From the NCBI GenBank assembly GCA_024681565.1, contig JAILAO010000045.1, positions 1 through 32,344 of the forward strand: 32,344 nucleotides of DNA, given 5' to 3'. Below, piece by piece: positions 7,839 through 14,788 of the stretch. A program made the position numbers and the translations under genes. The notes beneath the pieces were generated by a model that saw nothing but the letters and a program-made list of their open reading frames with translations, was not told the DNA's origin and did not search any database. The stretch's first letter is position 1; each line of letters opens with the position of its first letter. Source of the DNA: Bacteroidales bacterium. GTDB lineage: Bacteria > Bacteroidota > Bacteroidia > Bacteroidales > UBA932.

Positions 7839-8855
7839 CTAGGATTTGTTCACGATCTCGATATCAAAACGCAGCGGAGAGTAGCCCGGGATGTTCGATC
7901 CGGATCCGGAACTCCCGTAACCGAGGGTTGAATAGAACACCGACATGCCCTTCGCATACGGCCCCATCTGCAGGATGGTGTCCCGGAACCCGTTGATGAC
8001 CGAGGAGGAACTCATCGTAACGGAAAACTCGTCGTTTTCCCCCTTGGTGATGGAGACCGCCGCCGGCTCATAGGTTCTCGACGCGGAGTAGATCCCGTAG
8101 AACTTGGCGCTGTCCTTGACATTGGTGTCGAACACCTTGCCGTTCAGCAGACGGCCGATGTAGTTGATATAGACCGTCGTATCGGAGCTGAAGGTTTTCC
8201 CCGTAGAAGGCGGTGTGCTTTCGAAATAATAGAAGCCGTATTTGAGCGAATCCGCGAGGGCTTTGCCGGGGATGTTCCTGGAGATGTAACTGCCGATGGA
8301 ATCGGTCTCCCATTTCTTGATATCGGTGATCAGTTCGAGGAGCTTGACTTCATAGATCGCCGCGCTGCCGGACACGTTGTCGAGATACCCCTGCTCGCTA
8401 TCGTAGCGTTCGGTCGTCTGCAGCCAGCCGGGCACGATGAACTGTTTCGACCCGCCGACCCGCATCGAGGAAACCGCCTCTTCCAACCCGGCGGTCAGGG
8501 CATTGCCGCTCCAGGCCCAGATCTCGGGTCCGTAATAGTCGTTGGGACTGTACGTTCCCATCTGCTTGCACAGTTCTTCAGAAGTCGTGGCTCCGACCTG
8601 CCACTCCAGGTCCCACATGACATACTCGACCCGGAGGTAGGGATAGGTGTCGGAACTGCCGGCCTGCGTGCCCGTACCGGGCGTCTCTTTCAGTACATAT
8701 GCACCCAGGGCCGTCTTCTGGGCATCCGGGTAATTCACGTGCATCCACGAATCGAAATAAAGCTTCGCCGAATCGTTCAGACCGGCGACCGGAGTTTTGG
8801 CACAACCGCACACGGCCATCGCCGCAAGTGCAAGATATAGGGTGGTTTTCTTCAT
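7839..8855 (-). CDS. Lipoprotein with two FKBP-type peptidyl-prolyl isomerase domains
   Basis: A 338-residue exported protein. The N-terminus MKKTTLYLALAAMAVCGC is a lipoprotein signal with the acylated Cys at about residue 18. The first FKBP-like domain (about 65-185) is recognised from the pattern GLEEAVSSMRVGGSKQFIVP and a final YEVKLLELI strand. The second (about 215-338) shows VYINYIGRLLNGKVFDTN, a GF-type core (VINGFRDTILQM), GMSVFYSTLGYGSSG and a closing FDIEIVNK strand. Both domains diverge from active FKBPs, so isomerase activity is uncertain and a chaperone role is possible. The protein should sit in the envelope. The ORF track extends the frame to 10001 through the antisense of nrnA. 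The ATG at 8855 is the only start with a signal peptide and is 2 bases after the nrnA stop. Confidence 0.87.
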   Translation of the reverse strand: MKKTTLYLALAAMAVCGCAKTPVAGLNDSAKLYFDSWMHVNYPDAQKTALGAYVLKETPGTGTQAGSSDTYPYLRVEYVMWDLEWQVGATTSEELCKQMGTYSPNDYYGPEIWAWSGNALTAGLEEAVSSMRVGGSKQFIVPGWLQTTERYDSEQGYLDNVSGSAAIYEVKLLELITDIKKWETDSIGSYISRNIPGKALADSLKYGFYYFESTPPSTGKTFSSDTTVYINYIGRLLNGKVFDTNVKDSAKFYGIYSASRTYEPAAVSITKGENDEFSVTMSSSSVINGFRDTILQMGPYAKGMSVFYSTLGYGSSGSGSNIPGYSPLRFDIEIVNKS

Positions 8856-8857
8856 AC

Positions 8858-9910
8858 TTATCTGGGTTCGGACGGCGCTGTATTCCGCATAAATCGTGCC
8901 GTCACGGTTTCTATATATGCTGCCGCCGACTCCGGCGCAGGGATATCCTGGGGGAAATAGAGTTTGCCGCCGGCGGCCCGTTCGTGACCGCCGCCATGGA
9001 AGGCCCCGGAAGCCAGAAGGTTGGCGGAGACCCCCTCCTTGGAACGGATCGACACCCGGAAATGTCCGTCCGCTTCGCGCAAAAGCAGGCTCATGCGCAC
9101 CTGCGCGATGCCGAGCGGGAGGTTGACGAAGCCTTCGGTTTCGCCTTCCTGCAGGGCGAAATGCTCCAGGAACAAGCGGTCCAGGACGGCATACGCCACC
9201 CCGTCGGGCGTGATGGTCAGCCGCTCCGCGAGACAGGCCCCCATCGCCCGGAAACGGTTCTCCCGGTAGCGCTGGTACAACCGGTCCAGCAGGGCGTCCC
9301 GGTCCACACCGGCAGCCAGCAGTTCGGAAGCCATCCTGAGCGTGGACGGATAGACCGAATTGGCGAAATTGTTGGTATCCGTGGTCATGCCGGCCAGCAG
9401 CGGCGTGAGCACCTGCAGGGGAAGCCGGTCGGCCGAGCCGATGCCCGGCAGGGCCAGCAGCAGCTGATAGAGCAGTTCGCTCGCGGAGGAAATCTCCGTC
9501 TCGCTGAAAACGAGGTCGAACGCCTCGCGGTCCGGATGCAGATGATGGTCGATCAGGATCTTGCGGGAAGGGTTTGCGCGCAACGGCGCTTCCAGTCCCT
9601 CCGCCCGTCCGAAACCGTTCATGTCCAGGCAAACGACCAGGTCGCAGGAAGCGAGCCAGGCCAGCGCGGCATCCCCGTCCCGGGCAGCATCGATGACACC
9701 GTCCCCGGGCATCAGGAAATCCAGGGAGGCGGGGGCGGCGTCGGGCAGCAGCAGGCGCGCTTCGGCACCCCGGCACCGCCGGAAATATTCCAGCAGCGCG
9801 ATGCCGCTCCCGAGCGCATCCCCGTCGGGATGCGTATGCACGGCGATGGCAACCCGCTCCGCACCGGCGAAGAGGGTCTCCAAACGTCCGATTTCCAAAG
9901 AAACAAGCAT
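8858..9910 (-). CDS. nrnA: DHH/DHHA1 phosphoesterase, NrnA-like oligoribonuclease/pAp phosphatase
   Basis: NrnA-type enzymes degrade very short RNA oligonucleotides and remove the 3' phosphate of pAp, with Mn2+ in the cytosol. The 350-residue protein has the N-terminal DHH domain: VHTHPDGDALGS (about residues 24-35, metal ligands), LVVCLDMN (third motif Asp) and ILIDHHLHPD (the DHH motif proper). The C-terminal DHHA1 domain ends with the nucleotide-binding glycine-rich HGGGHERAAGG. Length is normal. It leads the nrnA-FKBP-MATE-kinase-like operon with gaps of only 2, 5 and 4 bases, so it probably drives expression of all four genes from the TAAATTTG box at 9936-9943. The functional link between RNA turnover and the envelope genes is not obvious. 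Confidence 0.9.
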   Translation of the reverse strand: MLVSLEIGRLETLFAGAERVAIAVHTHPDGDALGSGIALLEYFRRCRGAEARLLLPDAAPASLDFLMPGDGVIDAARDGDAALAWLASCDLVVCLDMNGFGRAEGLEAPLRANPSRKILIDHHLHPDREAFDLVFSETEISSASELLYQLLLALPGIGSADRLPLQVLTPLLAGMTTDTNNFANSVYPSTLRMASELLAAGVDRDALLDRLYQRYRENRFRAMGACLAERLTITPDGVAYAVLDRLFLEHFALQEGETEGFVNLPLGIAQVRMSLLLREADGHFRVSIRSKEGVSANLLASGAFHGGGHERAAGGKLYFPQDIPAPESAAAYIETVTARFMRNTAPSEPR

Positions 9911-9935
9911 AGACAGGCTTCCAAAAAAACTTCCG

Positions 9936-9943
9936 CAAATTTA
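9936..9943 (-). promoter_or_regulatory. -7 box of the nrnA operon
   Basis: Minus strand TAAATTTG, fitting TAnnTTTG, 25 bases before the nrnA ATG. The expected -33 element is not clear. The 108-base divergent gap (9911-10018) is AT-rich and holds this box and the plus-strand promoter at 9953-9983. Confidence 0.6.
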
Positions 9944-9952
9944 ATAAGAATA

Positions 9953-9983
9953 TTGCATTTGATAAATCATTTTCATAACTTTG
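9953..9983 (+). promoter_or_regulatory. Promoter of the 10019-11705 operon
   Basis: TTG (9953-9955), exactly 20 bases, then TAACTTTG (9976-9983) form a complete Bacteroidota -33/-7 pair, 35 bases upstream of the ATG at 10019. Confidence 0.72.
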
Positions 9984-10018
9984 TGGGACTTTGGAAATCA
10001 AATAAACTAACCAATAAA

Positions 10019-10720
10019 ATGAACAAAGCAGTTAAGATTATCGTTGAAGTTCTCCTTTTCGCCGGCATTTGCGGTTTGGCGTATCTGCTCTACAGCAACA
10101 TCATGCAGCCGGTCAACTTCAACAAGGAGAAGGCCTCCCGCCAGGCAGTCGCCGTACAGCGTCTCAAGGACATCCGTACCCTTCAGGTTGCCTACAAGTC
10201 CGTCACGGGCAAGTTCAACTCCTCCGTCGATTCCCTGAAGCAGTTCTATGACAACGGCGAGATGGAAATCGTCATGCAGATCGGTTCCATGGACGACTCC
10301 CTGGCCGTTACCAACACCGAGGCCATCAAGAAGGCCAACAAGAAACTTAAACCCGATCAGCTGACTGCCAAGCTCCAGGCCGCATATGAAGCCGGACAGA
10401 AAGTCGTGTTCTCCACCATCACCAAGATTCCGGTGCGCGACACCCTGTTCAACGGCCGTACCGATTTCAGCATCGACTCCCTCAAGTATATCCCGTTCTC
10501 CGGCAAGGAGCCCATCCAGATGGAAGCTACCACCAAGATGGTATCCGGCGTGCCCGTTCCCCTCTTCGAGGCCCGCATCCCCTGGAAGTCCCTCCTCAAA
10601 GGCATGGACAAGCAGCTCATCATCAACCTGAATGCTGAGAGCCGCGACCTCAACCGCTACGAAGGTCTGCAGGTCGGTTCCATCACCGCCCCGAACAACA
10701 ACGCAGGTAACTGGGAGTAG
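10019..10720 (+). CDS. Conserved single-pass membrane protein with pilin-like layout
   Basis: A 233-residue protein with one N-terminal membrane helix (about residues 8-25, VEVLLFAGICGLAYLLY) and the rest soluble, probably periplasmic. Immediately after the helix comes VQRLKDIRTLQVAYKSVTGK, a charged helix followed by a YK..TGK pattern that recalls type IV pilin or pseudopilin cores, but no prepilin peptidase site is visible, so I do not call it a pilin. I know of similar unnamed proteins upstream of DUF3822 and rsmD in Bacteroidota but no function. The ORF track extends it to 8699 through antisense of the previous operon. The ATG at 10019 fits the strong promoter. Its stop TAG overlaps the next gene's GTG by one base. 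Codon choice is strongly biased to C-ending codons and AAG, which suggests good expression. Confidence 0.75.
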   Translation: MNKAVKIIVEVLLFAGICGLAYLLYSNIMQPVNFNKEKASRQAVAVQRLKDIRTLQVAYKSVTGKFNSSVDSLKQFYDNGEMEIVMQIGSMDDSLAVTNTEAIKKANKKLKPDQLTAKLQAAYEAGQKVVFSTITKIPVRDTLFNGRTDFSIDSLKYIPFSGKEPIQMEATTKMVSGVPVPLFEARIPWKSLLKGMDKQLIINLNAESRDLNRYEGLQVGSITAPNNNAGNWE

Positions 10721-11175
10721 TGTTCACGCTTGTCCCTTCCCACTTCTTCAGCCCTGCGTCAGCGCGTGAAGCACTGGCAGAAGTGACTGACCTGAAGGAA
10801 GGACAGAACGTCGGACATCTCGACATCCCCCAATACGACGCTGTCCTCGTCTATACGCAAGACGGGGACAGCGTTGTTGATACACCGGAAATCTACAAGC
10901 TCCTGATGCAGCTGCCCGACTGCCCGGAATACAACAAAATCCTCTGCAGCCGGATCGGTGACCGCCTGTTCCTGGCTGTCGCCCAGGGCAAGAGCCTGTT
11001 GCTGGCCAACAGCTTCCAGGCCATGGATTTCACCACCGCCGAATATTATATCTTCCTCTCCCTGAACTCGCTGCAGCTCAATCCGGAGTTCTCGACCATC
11101 TGCTGGCGGACAGAACTGAATGCCGAGGAAGAAATGTCCCTGTACCGCTATTTCAAGTCTGTCGTCCATCTATGA
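10720..11175 (+). CDS. Short DUF3822 family protein
   Basis: The 151-residue product starts FTLVPSHFF and contains LLLANSFQAMDFTTAEYYIF followed by a LQLNPEF stretch, which match the middle and C-terminal part of DUF3822 proteins as I remember them (TLVP near the middle, NSF...YY later, a final alpha-beta end). Full members are roughly 260-280 residues, so the N-terminal half appears absent. The only plausible start is GTG at 10720, overlapping the previous stop TAG by one base. An in-frame TAA at 10708-10710 rules out a longer frame. The end overlaps rsmD by 4 bases (ATGA), so translation is coupled on both sides. The function of DUF3822 is unknown to me. Association with rsmD is a typical Bacteroidota arrangement. 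Confidence 0.72.
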   Translation: MFTLVPSHFFSPASAREALAEVTDLKEGQNVGHLDIPQYDAVLVYTQDGDSVVDTPEIYKLLMQLPDCPEYNKILCSRIGDRLFLAVAQGKSLLLANSFQAMDFTTAEYYIFLSLNSLQLNPEFSTICWRTELNAEEEMSLYRYFKSVVHL

Positions 11176-11705
11176 GAATCATCGGAGGACGGCTCAAGGG
11201 AAAACCCATCCAACCCCCGATGGGATATGGGGCACGGCCGACCACGGATTTCGCCCGGGAAGGTCTTTTCAACGTACTTGGCAACGAATACGAATTCGAA
11301 GACCTGCAGGTCCTCGACCTGTTCGGCGGCACGGGGGCCATCTCCTATGAATTCGCCTCCCGGGGCGCCGCCCGTGTCTACTGCATCGAGATGAACCGGG
11401 AACACGCTTCGTTCATCCGCCGCGAAGCAAGCCGGCTGGGACTGGACAACGTCACGGCCGTCCATGCCAACGTCTTCGACTTCCTGCCCATCTGCCGGGA
11501 GAAATTCGACATCATCTTTGCAGACCCGCCCTACGCGCTGGACGGCCTGGAGACCATCCCCGACAAGGTTCTCTCGCGGGACCTGCTCCATCCGGGCTGC
11601 TATTTCATCCTGGAGCACGGCGACGAACACTCTTTCCGGGACCATCCTTTCTTCAAGAAAGAGAAGACCTACGGTCGCGTACACTTCAGTTTCTTCGAAA
11701 AATAA
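11172..11705 (+). CDS. rsmD: 16S rRNA (guanine(966)-N2)-methyltransferase RsmD
   Basis: RsmD methylates G966 of 16S rRNA in the assembled 30S particle using S-adenosylmethionine. The 177-residue protein begins with MRIIGGRLKGKPI, the standard family start, then RPTTDFAREGLFN, the SAM-binding motif I LDLFGGTGAISYEF (about 39-52) and the catalytic motif IV FADPPYALD (about 117-125). The length is slightly short but complete. It starts within the last codon of the DUF3822 gene (ATGA) and is followed at once by a hairpin terminator. Confidence 0.93.
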   Translation: MRIIGGRLKGKPIQPPMGYGARPTTDFAREGLFNVLGNEYEFEDLQVLDLFGGTGAISYEFASRGAARVYCIEMNREHASFIRREASRLGLDNVTAVHANVFDFLPICREKFDIIFADPPYALDGLETIPDKVLSRDLLHPGCYFILEHGDEHSFRDHPFFKKEKTYGRVHFSFFEK

Positions 11706-11745
11706 CGAACCGGCTTGCAACAATCCGGTTCGTTTTTCGTTTTAT
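11705..11745 (+). terminator. Rho-independent terminator after rsmD
   Basis: ACGAACCGG (11705-11713) pairs perfectly with CCGGTTCGT (11725-11733) across an 11-base loop, followed by a T-rich run TTTTTCGTTTT. It separates the rsmD operon from the sigma-factor cassette. Confidence 0.8.
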
Positions 11746-11767
11746 AGATGGAAAACGTCCAGAAAAG

Positions 11768-12262
11768 ATGACACGACAGGAAATCACGGAATTCTACGGA
11801 GCACACCACCGGCGGCTGTACAACATCGCCTGGCGGATCCTCCGGGACCCGGACGAGGCGGAAGAAGTGATGCATGACACCATCCTCAAGTTCGTCTCCC
11901 ACGACCGTGATTTCGCCTCGCAGGGACAGATTTCCGCCTGGCTGGCACGCACTTGCATCCGGGCCTCCATCGACCGGCTCCGGGAACGGCACCGCCGGGA
12001 CGGATTCCTGGAAGAATATGCCCGGGAAGTCCCCCGCGAAGACGAAGATCCCCAGATTCCCCTGCCCGACCTGGCGCGGATCCGGACTGCCATGGAACAG
12101 GTACCGGACCCCTACCGGCTCGTTCTGAACCTCGTCCTCCTCGAAGGACTCGACTATACGGAGATCGCCGGCCTGACCGGAAAAAAAGAAACCACGCTCC
12201 GCTCGCTCTATTCCCGCGGGCGCAGCAAACTGATCGACCTTTTAAAACAGGTAGAGATATGA
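11768..12262 (+). CDS. ECF-type RNA polymerase sigma factor
   Basis: A 164-residue sigma-70 family protein of the extracytoplasmic function class. Region 2 (about 8-75) is recognisable from YGAHHRRLYNIAWRILRD, DEAEEVMHDTILKF and the -10-binding helix ending SIDRLRERHRR. Region 4 (about 107-162) has the helix-turn-helix LDYTEIAGLTGKKETTLRSL followed by YSRGRSKLIDLL. No region 1.1 or 3 is present. It is followed, with a 4-base ATGA overlap, by a single-TM protein and then by a GIN protein, an arrangement in which the membrane protein could act as its regulator. No Bacteroidota housekeeping promoter is evident in the 62 bases upstream, consistent with autoregulation, which is inference. Confidence 0.9.
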   Translation: MTRQEITEFYGAHHRRLYNIAWRILRDPDEAEEVMHDTILKFVSHDRDFASQGQISAWLARTCIRASIDRLRERHRRDGFLEEYAREVPREDEDPQIPLPDLARIRTAMEQVPDPYRLVLNLVLLEGLDYTEIAGLTGKKETTLRSLYSRGRSKLIDLLKQVEI

Positions 12263-12753
12263 GCGAACTTGAACAATTCATCCGCACGAATGCCGCTGCC
12301 TTCGACACGCAGGAACCGGCACCGGGTCACGAAGAACGCTTCCTCGCGCGTCTGGACACCGTCCGGACCGGGACCGCCCCGTCCGCCCCGGAACGTTTTT
12401 CCGCCCTGTCGGGCTTTTTCCGGACCCGGGACCACCGGGCCCTGGCCTATGCCCTGGCCCTGTTCGCCGCCGTGCTGCTCGTAATCCGTCCCGGCGATCC
12501 CTTCCGGGGCGCCGGGAACGACCCGGAAGCCATCTATATGGCTTACATGGGCCAGGTCGCAGAACTCTACGGCCACGTCCCCGCAGACGACAGCGCGGCC
12601 TGGGATGCATCCCTGCAGGCGATGACGGAAGAAGAAGCCCCCCTCTTCGTCCAGTTACCGGACGAGCTCTCCAGACGGGAACAGGCCCGCATCCTGAAGG
12701 ATTATTATGGCGAGCTGCTCGCCGGCGCAAAAAAATTCAAATACATACGATAA
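12259..12753 (+). CDS. Single-TM protein coupled to the ECF sigma factor, possible anti-sigma factor
   Basis: A 164-residue protein with a cytosolic-looking N-terminal 60 residues, one hydrophobic helix (about 61-77, ALAYALALFAAVLLVI) and a C-terminal part of about 85 residues rich in acidic residues. The N-terminal stretch EPAPGHEERFLARL resembles a motif I associate with Bacteroidota proteins encoded right after ECF sigma factors. No zinc-finger (HxxxCxxC) anti-sigma motif is present, so the anti-sigma role rests on position, ATGA overlap and topology. The C-terminal region would lie in the periplasm. The last codons run directly into the GIN gene, with no gap. Confidence 0.7.
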   Translation: MSELEQFIRTNAAAFDTQEPAPGHEERFLARLDTVRTGTAPSAPERFSALSGFFRTRDHRALAYALALFAAVLLVIRPGDPFRGAGNDPEAIYMAYMGQVAELYGHVPADDSAAWDASLQAMTEEEAPLFVQLPDELSRREQARILKDYYGELLAGAKKFKYIR

Positions 12754-13695
12754 ATGAAAAAGATCTTCACCTTCCTGGCCGTGTCTCTCATAGCCACCCT
12801 CACCCTCTCCGCCTCCCCGGTTGCAACGGATCCTGCAGGCGCCAAGACCGAAACCAAAGAATACCGTCTCAGCGGATTCGACGAGCTCAGCGCTTCTTTC
12901 GTGTACAGCGTCGAACTCAGCCGTTCGTCCAAATTCTCCGTCATCGTCGAAGCACCGGACTACCTCGTCCCGTATCTGGACGTCACGGTCCGAGACGGAA
13001 AACTGAAACTGAATCTCAAGGAACTTCCGCTCGACATCCGCCGCAAACTGGAAACGAGCGGGAGAAACGATGTACGGGCCTCCGTATCGATGCCGACCCT
13101 GCGCGGACTCGACCTGTCCGGTGCAGCCAAGCTCAACGCCGGGGACGTTCTCTTCCCGGCAGGCAAGGAATTCGAACTCAAGATGAGCGGCGCCAGCAAC
13201 CTGAAAGGCCTGGTCATCGAAACCCGCGAAGCGGAGATCCGCTGCAACGGGGCAGCCAAATTCAATCTGAAGGGCAGCTTCTCCGAACTGGACATCGAAC
13301 TCTCCGGGGCGGCCGCCGGCAGCCTGGACACCGGTCTCAAACCGGGGACCCTGGCCTCGGTCGACCTGGAGCTCTCCGGAGCCGCCAAGCTGACCCTGGA
13401 CAGCCAGGTCAGCAAGATGGAACTCGAAGCCAGCGGCGCTGCCAATATCCACTGGAAAGGATCCGCAGATGAACTGGAGCTGAACGGCTCCGGGGCTGCC
13501 AAGATCCACGCCAGCGACGCACCGGCCGGCCAGGCAAAGATCACCCTCTCTGGAGCTGCCAAAGCCATGGTCAATGTCCAGAAAGAAATGGCCGTCAGAC
13601 TCAGCGGCGCCTCGACCTGCCACTATAAAGCAGGGGCCGGCTTCCGCATCACCAACCAGAACATCAGCCGCGGTTCTTCGCTCAAGCAGATGTAG
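12754..13695 (+). CDS. Secreted GIN-domain (DUF2807) protein with nine SGAAK-type repeats
   Basis: A 313-residue exported protein with signal peptide MKKIFTFLAVSLIATLTLSA. It belongs to the head-GIN-domain family (DUF2807, often labelled putative auto-transporter adhesin), expected to form a right-handed beta-helix. From about residue 119 to 292 the motif L-x-L-S-G-A-A-x recurs nine times, spaced 18-24 residues apart. The repeats in order begin LDLSGAAK, LKMSGASN, IRCNGAAK, IELSGAAA, LELSGAAK, LEASGAAN, LNGSGAAK, ITLSGAAK and VRLSGAST. No C-terminal sorting domain is visible, so it is probably periplasmic or on the outer membrane. ATG follows directly after the stop of the TM protein, and a bidirectional terminator follows. 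Function of the family is not established. Confidence 0.87.
   Translation: MKKIFTFLAVSLIATLTLSASPVATDPAGAKTETKEYRLSGFDELSASFVYSVELSRSSKFSVIVEAPDYLVPYLDVTVRDGKLKLNLKELPLDIRRKLETSGRNDVRASVSMPTLRGLDLSGAAKLNAGDVLFPAGKEFELKMSGASNLKGLVIETREAEIRCNGAAKFNLKGSFSELDIELSGAAAGSLDTGLKPGTLASVDLELSGAAKLTLDSQVSKMELEASGAANIHWKGSADELELNGSGAAKIHASDAPAGQAKITLSGAAKAMVNVQKEMAVRLSGASTCHYKAGAGFRITNQNISRGSSLKQM
13108..13629 (+). repeat. Nine-fold coding repeat (SGAA motif) in the GIN protein
   Basis: Nine protein-level repeats with spacings 23, 20, 19, 24, 19, 19, 20 and 18 residues. At the DNA level they have drifted (the SGAA codons differ between copies), so this is an old structural repeat and not a recent tandem duplication. 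Confidence 0.8.
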
Positions 13696-13713
13696 GGACC
13701 GGACCGGACGGAC

Positions 13714-13749
13714 AAAAAAGGGGACCCGCCTGTGCGGATCCCCTTTTTC
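13714..13749. terminator. Bidirectional terminator between the GIN gene and pta
   Basis: Left arm AAAAAGGGGACCCGC (13715-13729) pairs with GCGGATCCCCTTTTT (13734-13748) through a CTGT loop, with one mismatch. The A-run on one side and T-run on the other give a U-tract in both directions, fitting the convergent genes. Confidence 0.88.
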
Positions 13750-13765
13750 AGATTCCGGGTCCAGC

Positions 13766-14773
13766 CTATTTGGCATCCATGGCCTGGCAGGCGGTGATGG
13801 CGATCATCTTATAGACATCATCCACGGAGCAGCCGCGGCTGAGGTCATTGACCGGACGGGCGATACCCTGGAGGATAGGGCCGATGGCGTCGGCATTGCC
13901 GAGACGCTGCACCAGTTTGTAGGCGATATTGCCGACTTCGAGGTTCGGGAACACCAGGACATTGGCGTTGCCGGCGATCTCGGAACCGGGGGCCTTCTTC
14001 TTGCCGACGGACGGAACGAGGGCGGCATCCGCCTGGAGTTCACCGTCGATCTTGAGATCGGGTGCCAGTTCTTTGGCCAGGGCCAGGGCCTCGACGACCT
14101 TGTCCACAACCTCATGCTTGGCGGATCCCTTGGTGGAGAACGAAAGCATGGCCACGCGCGGATCCTCGAATCCGGCTACGCTCTTGGCGGTCTGTGCCGT
14201 ACAGACAGCGATCTGGGCCAGCTGGTTGGCGTCCGGGGCCGGGGTCACGGCGACATCGCCGATGACCAGCACACCGTTCTCGCCGTACTGCGGGGTCTGG
14301 GTGATCATCAGCATGGCACCGCTCACGCAGGTGATGCCGGGAGAGCACTTGATGATCTGCAGGGCCGGACGCAGGGTCTCACCGGTGGTGGAGAGGGCAC
14401 CGCTGATCTGGCCGTCGGCATCGCCGCTCTTGATGATGAGGCAGCCGAAATACAGGGGATCGAGGACCGTCTTGCGGGCCAGTTCGATCGTCATGCCTTT
14501 CTTCTGGCGGAGCTGGAACAGGAGCTGGGCGTACTCTTCCGTCTTCTCGCTGGTCTCGGGATCGATGATGGTGGCCTTGTCGATATTCTTCAGGCCGAGT
14601 TCAGCTGCATACGCGAGCACTTTTTCGCGGTTGCCGATGAGGATGATGTCGGCAAGACCGTCCGCGAGGGCGCGGTCAGCCGCCGTGATGGTGCGCTCCT
14701 CGAAGGACTCCGGGAGCACGATGCGCTGCCGGTTGGATTTGGCACGCGCTACGATCTGGTCAATAAGGGACAT
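13766..14773 (-). CDS. pta: Phosphate acetyltransferase (short, Pta domain only)
   Basis: Converts acetyl-CoA and phosphate to acetyl phosphate, the first step of acetate fermentation. The 335-residue protein is the short form without the N-terminal regulatory domains of E. coli Pta. Landmarks are RQRIVLPESFEERT near the N-terminus, DADGQISGALSTTGETLRPA (about 128-147) and VLVFPNLEVGNIAYKLVQRL near the C-terminus. It starts 15 bases after the ackA stop and is the second gene of the ackA-pta operon. This order, ackA first, is the reverse of that in many Gram-positive genomes. Confidence 0.95.
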   Translation of the reverse strand: MSLIDQIVARAKSNRQRIVLPESFEERTITAADRALADGLADIILIGNREKVLAYAAELGLKNIDKATIIDPETSEKTEEYAQLLFQLRQKKGMTIELARKTVLDPLYFGCLIIKSGDADGQISGALSTTGETLRPALQIIKCSPGITCVSGAMLMITQTPQYGENGVLVIGDVAVTPAPDANQLAQIAVCTAQTAKSVAGFEDPRVAMLSFSTKGSAKHEVVDKVVEALALAKELAPDLKIDGELQADAALVPSVGKKKAPGSEIAGNANVLVFPNLEVGNIAYKLVQRLGNADAIGPILQGIARPVNDLSRGCSVDDVYKMIAITACQAMDAK

Positions 14774-14788
14774 ATTGCGGTGATTTGC

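Noticed and set aside
7839-10001. 720-residue version of the FKBP protein in the ORF track
   Set aside because: The extra N-terminus is an out-of-frame reading of nrnA. The lipoprotein signal at 8855 marks the real start.
10019-10720. Type IV pilin
   Set aside because: No G-[FY]-x-[LM]-x-E prepilin site. The resemblance is only to the post-helix core.
13108-13629. Possible CRISPR or DNA tandem repeat in the GIN gene
   Set aside because: The repeats are conserved only at protein level, with variable spacing and codons.
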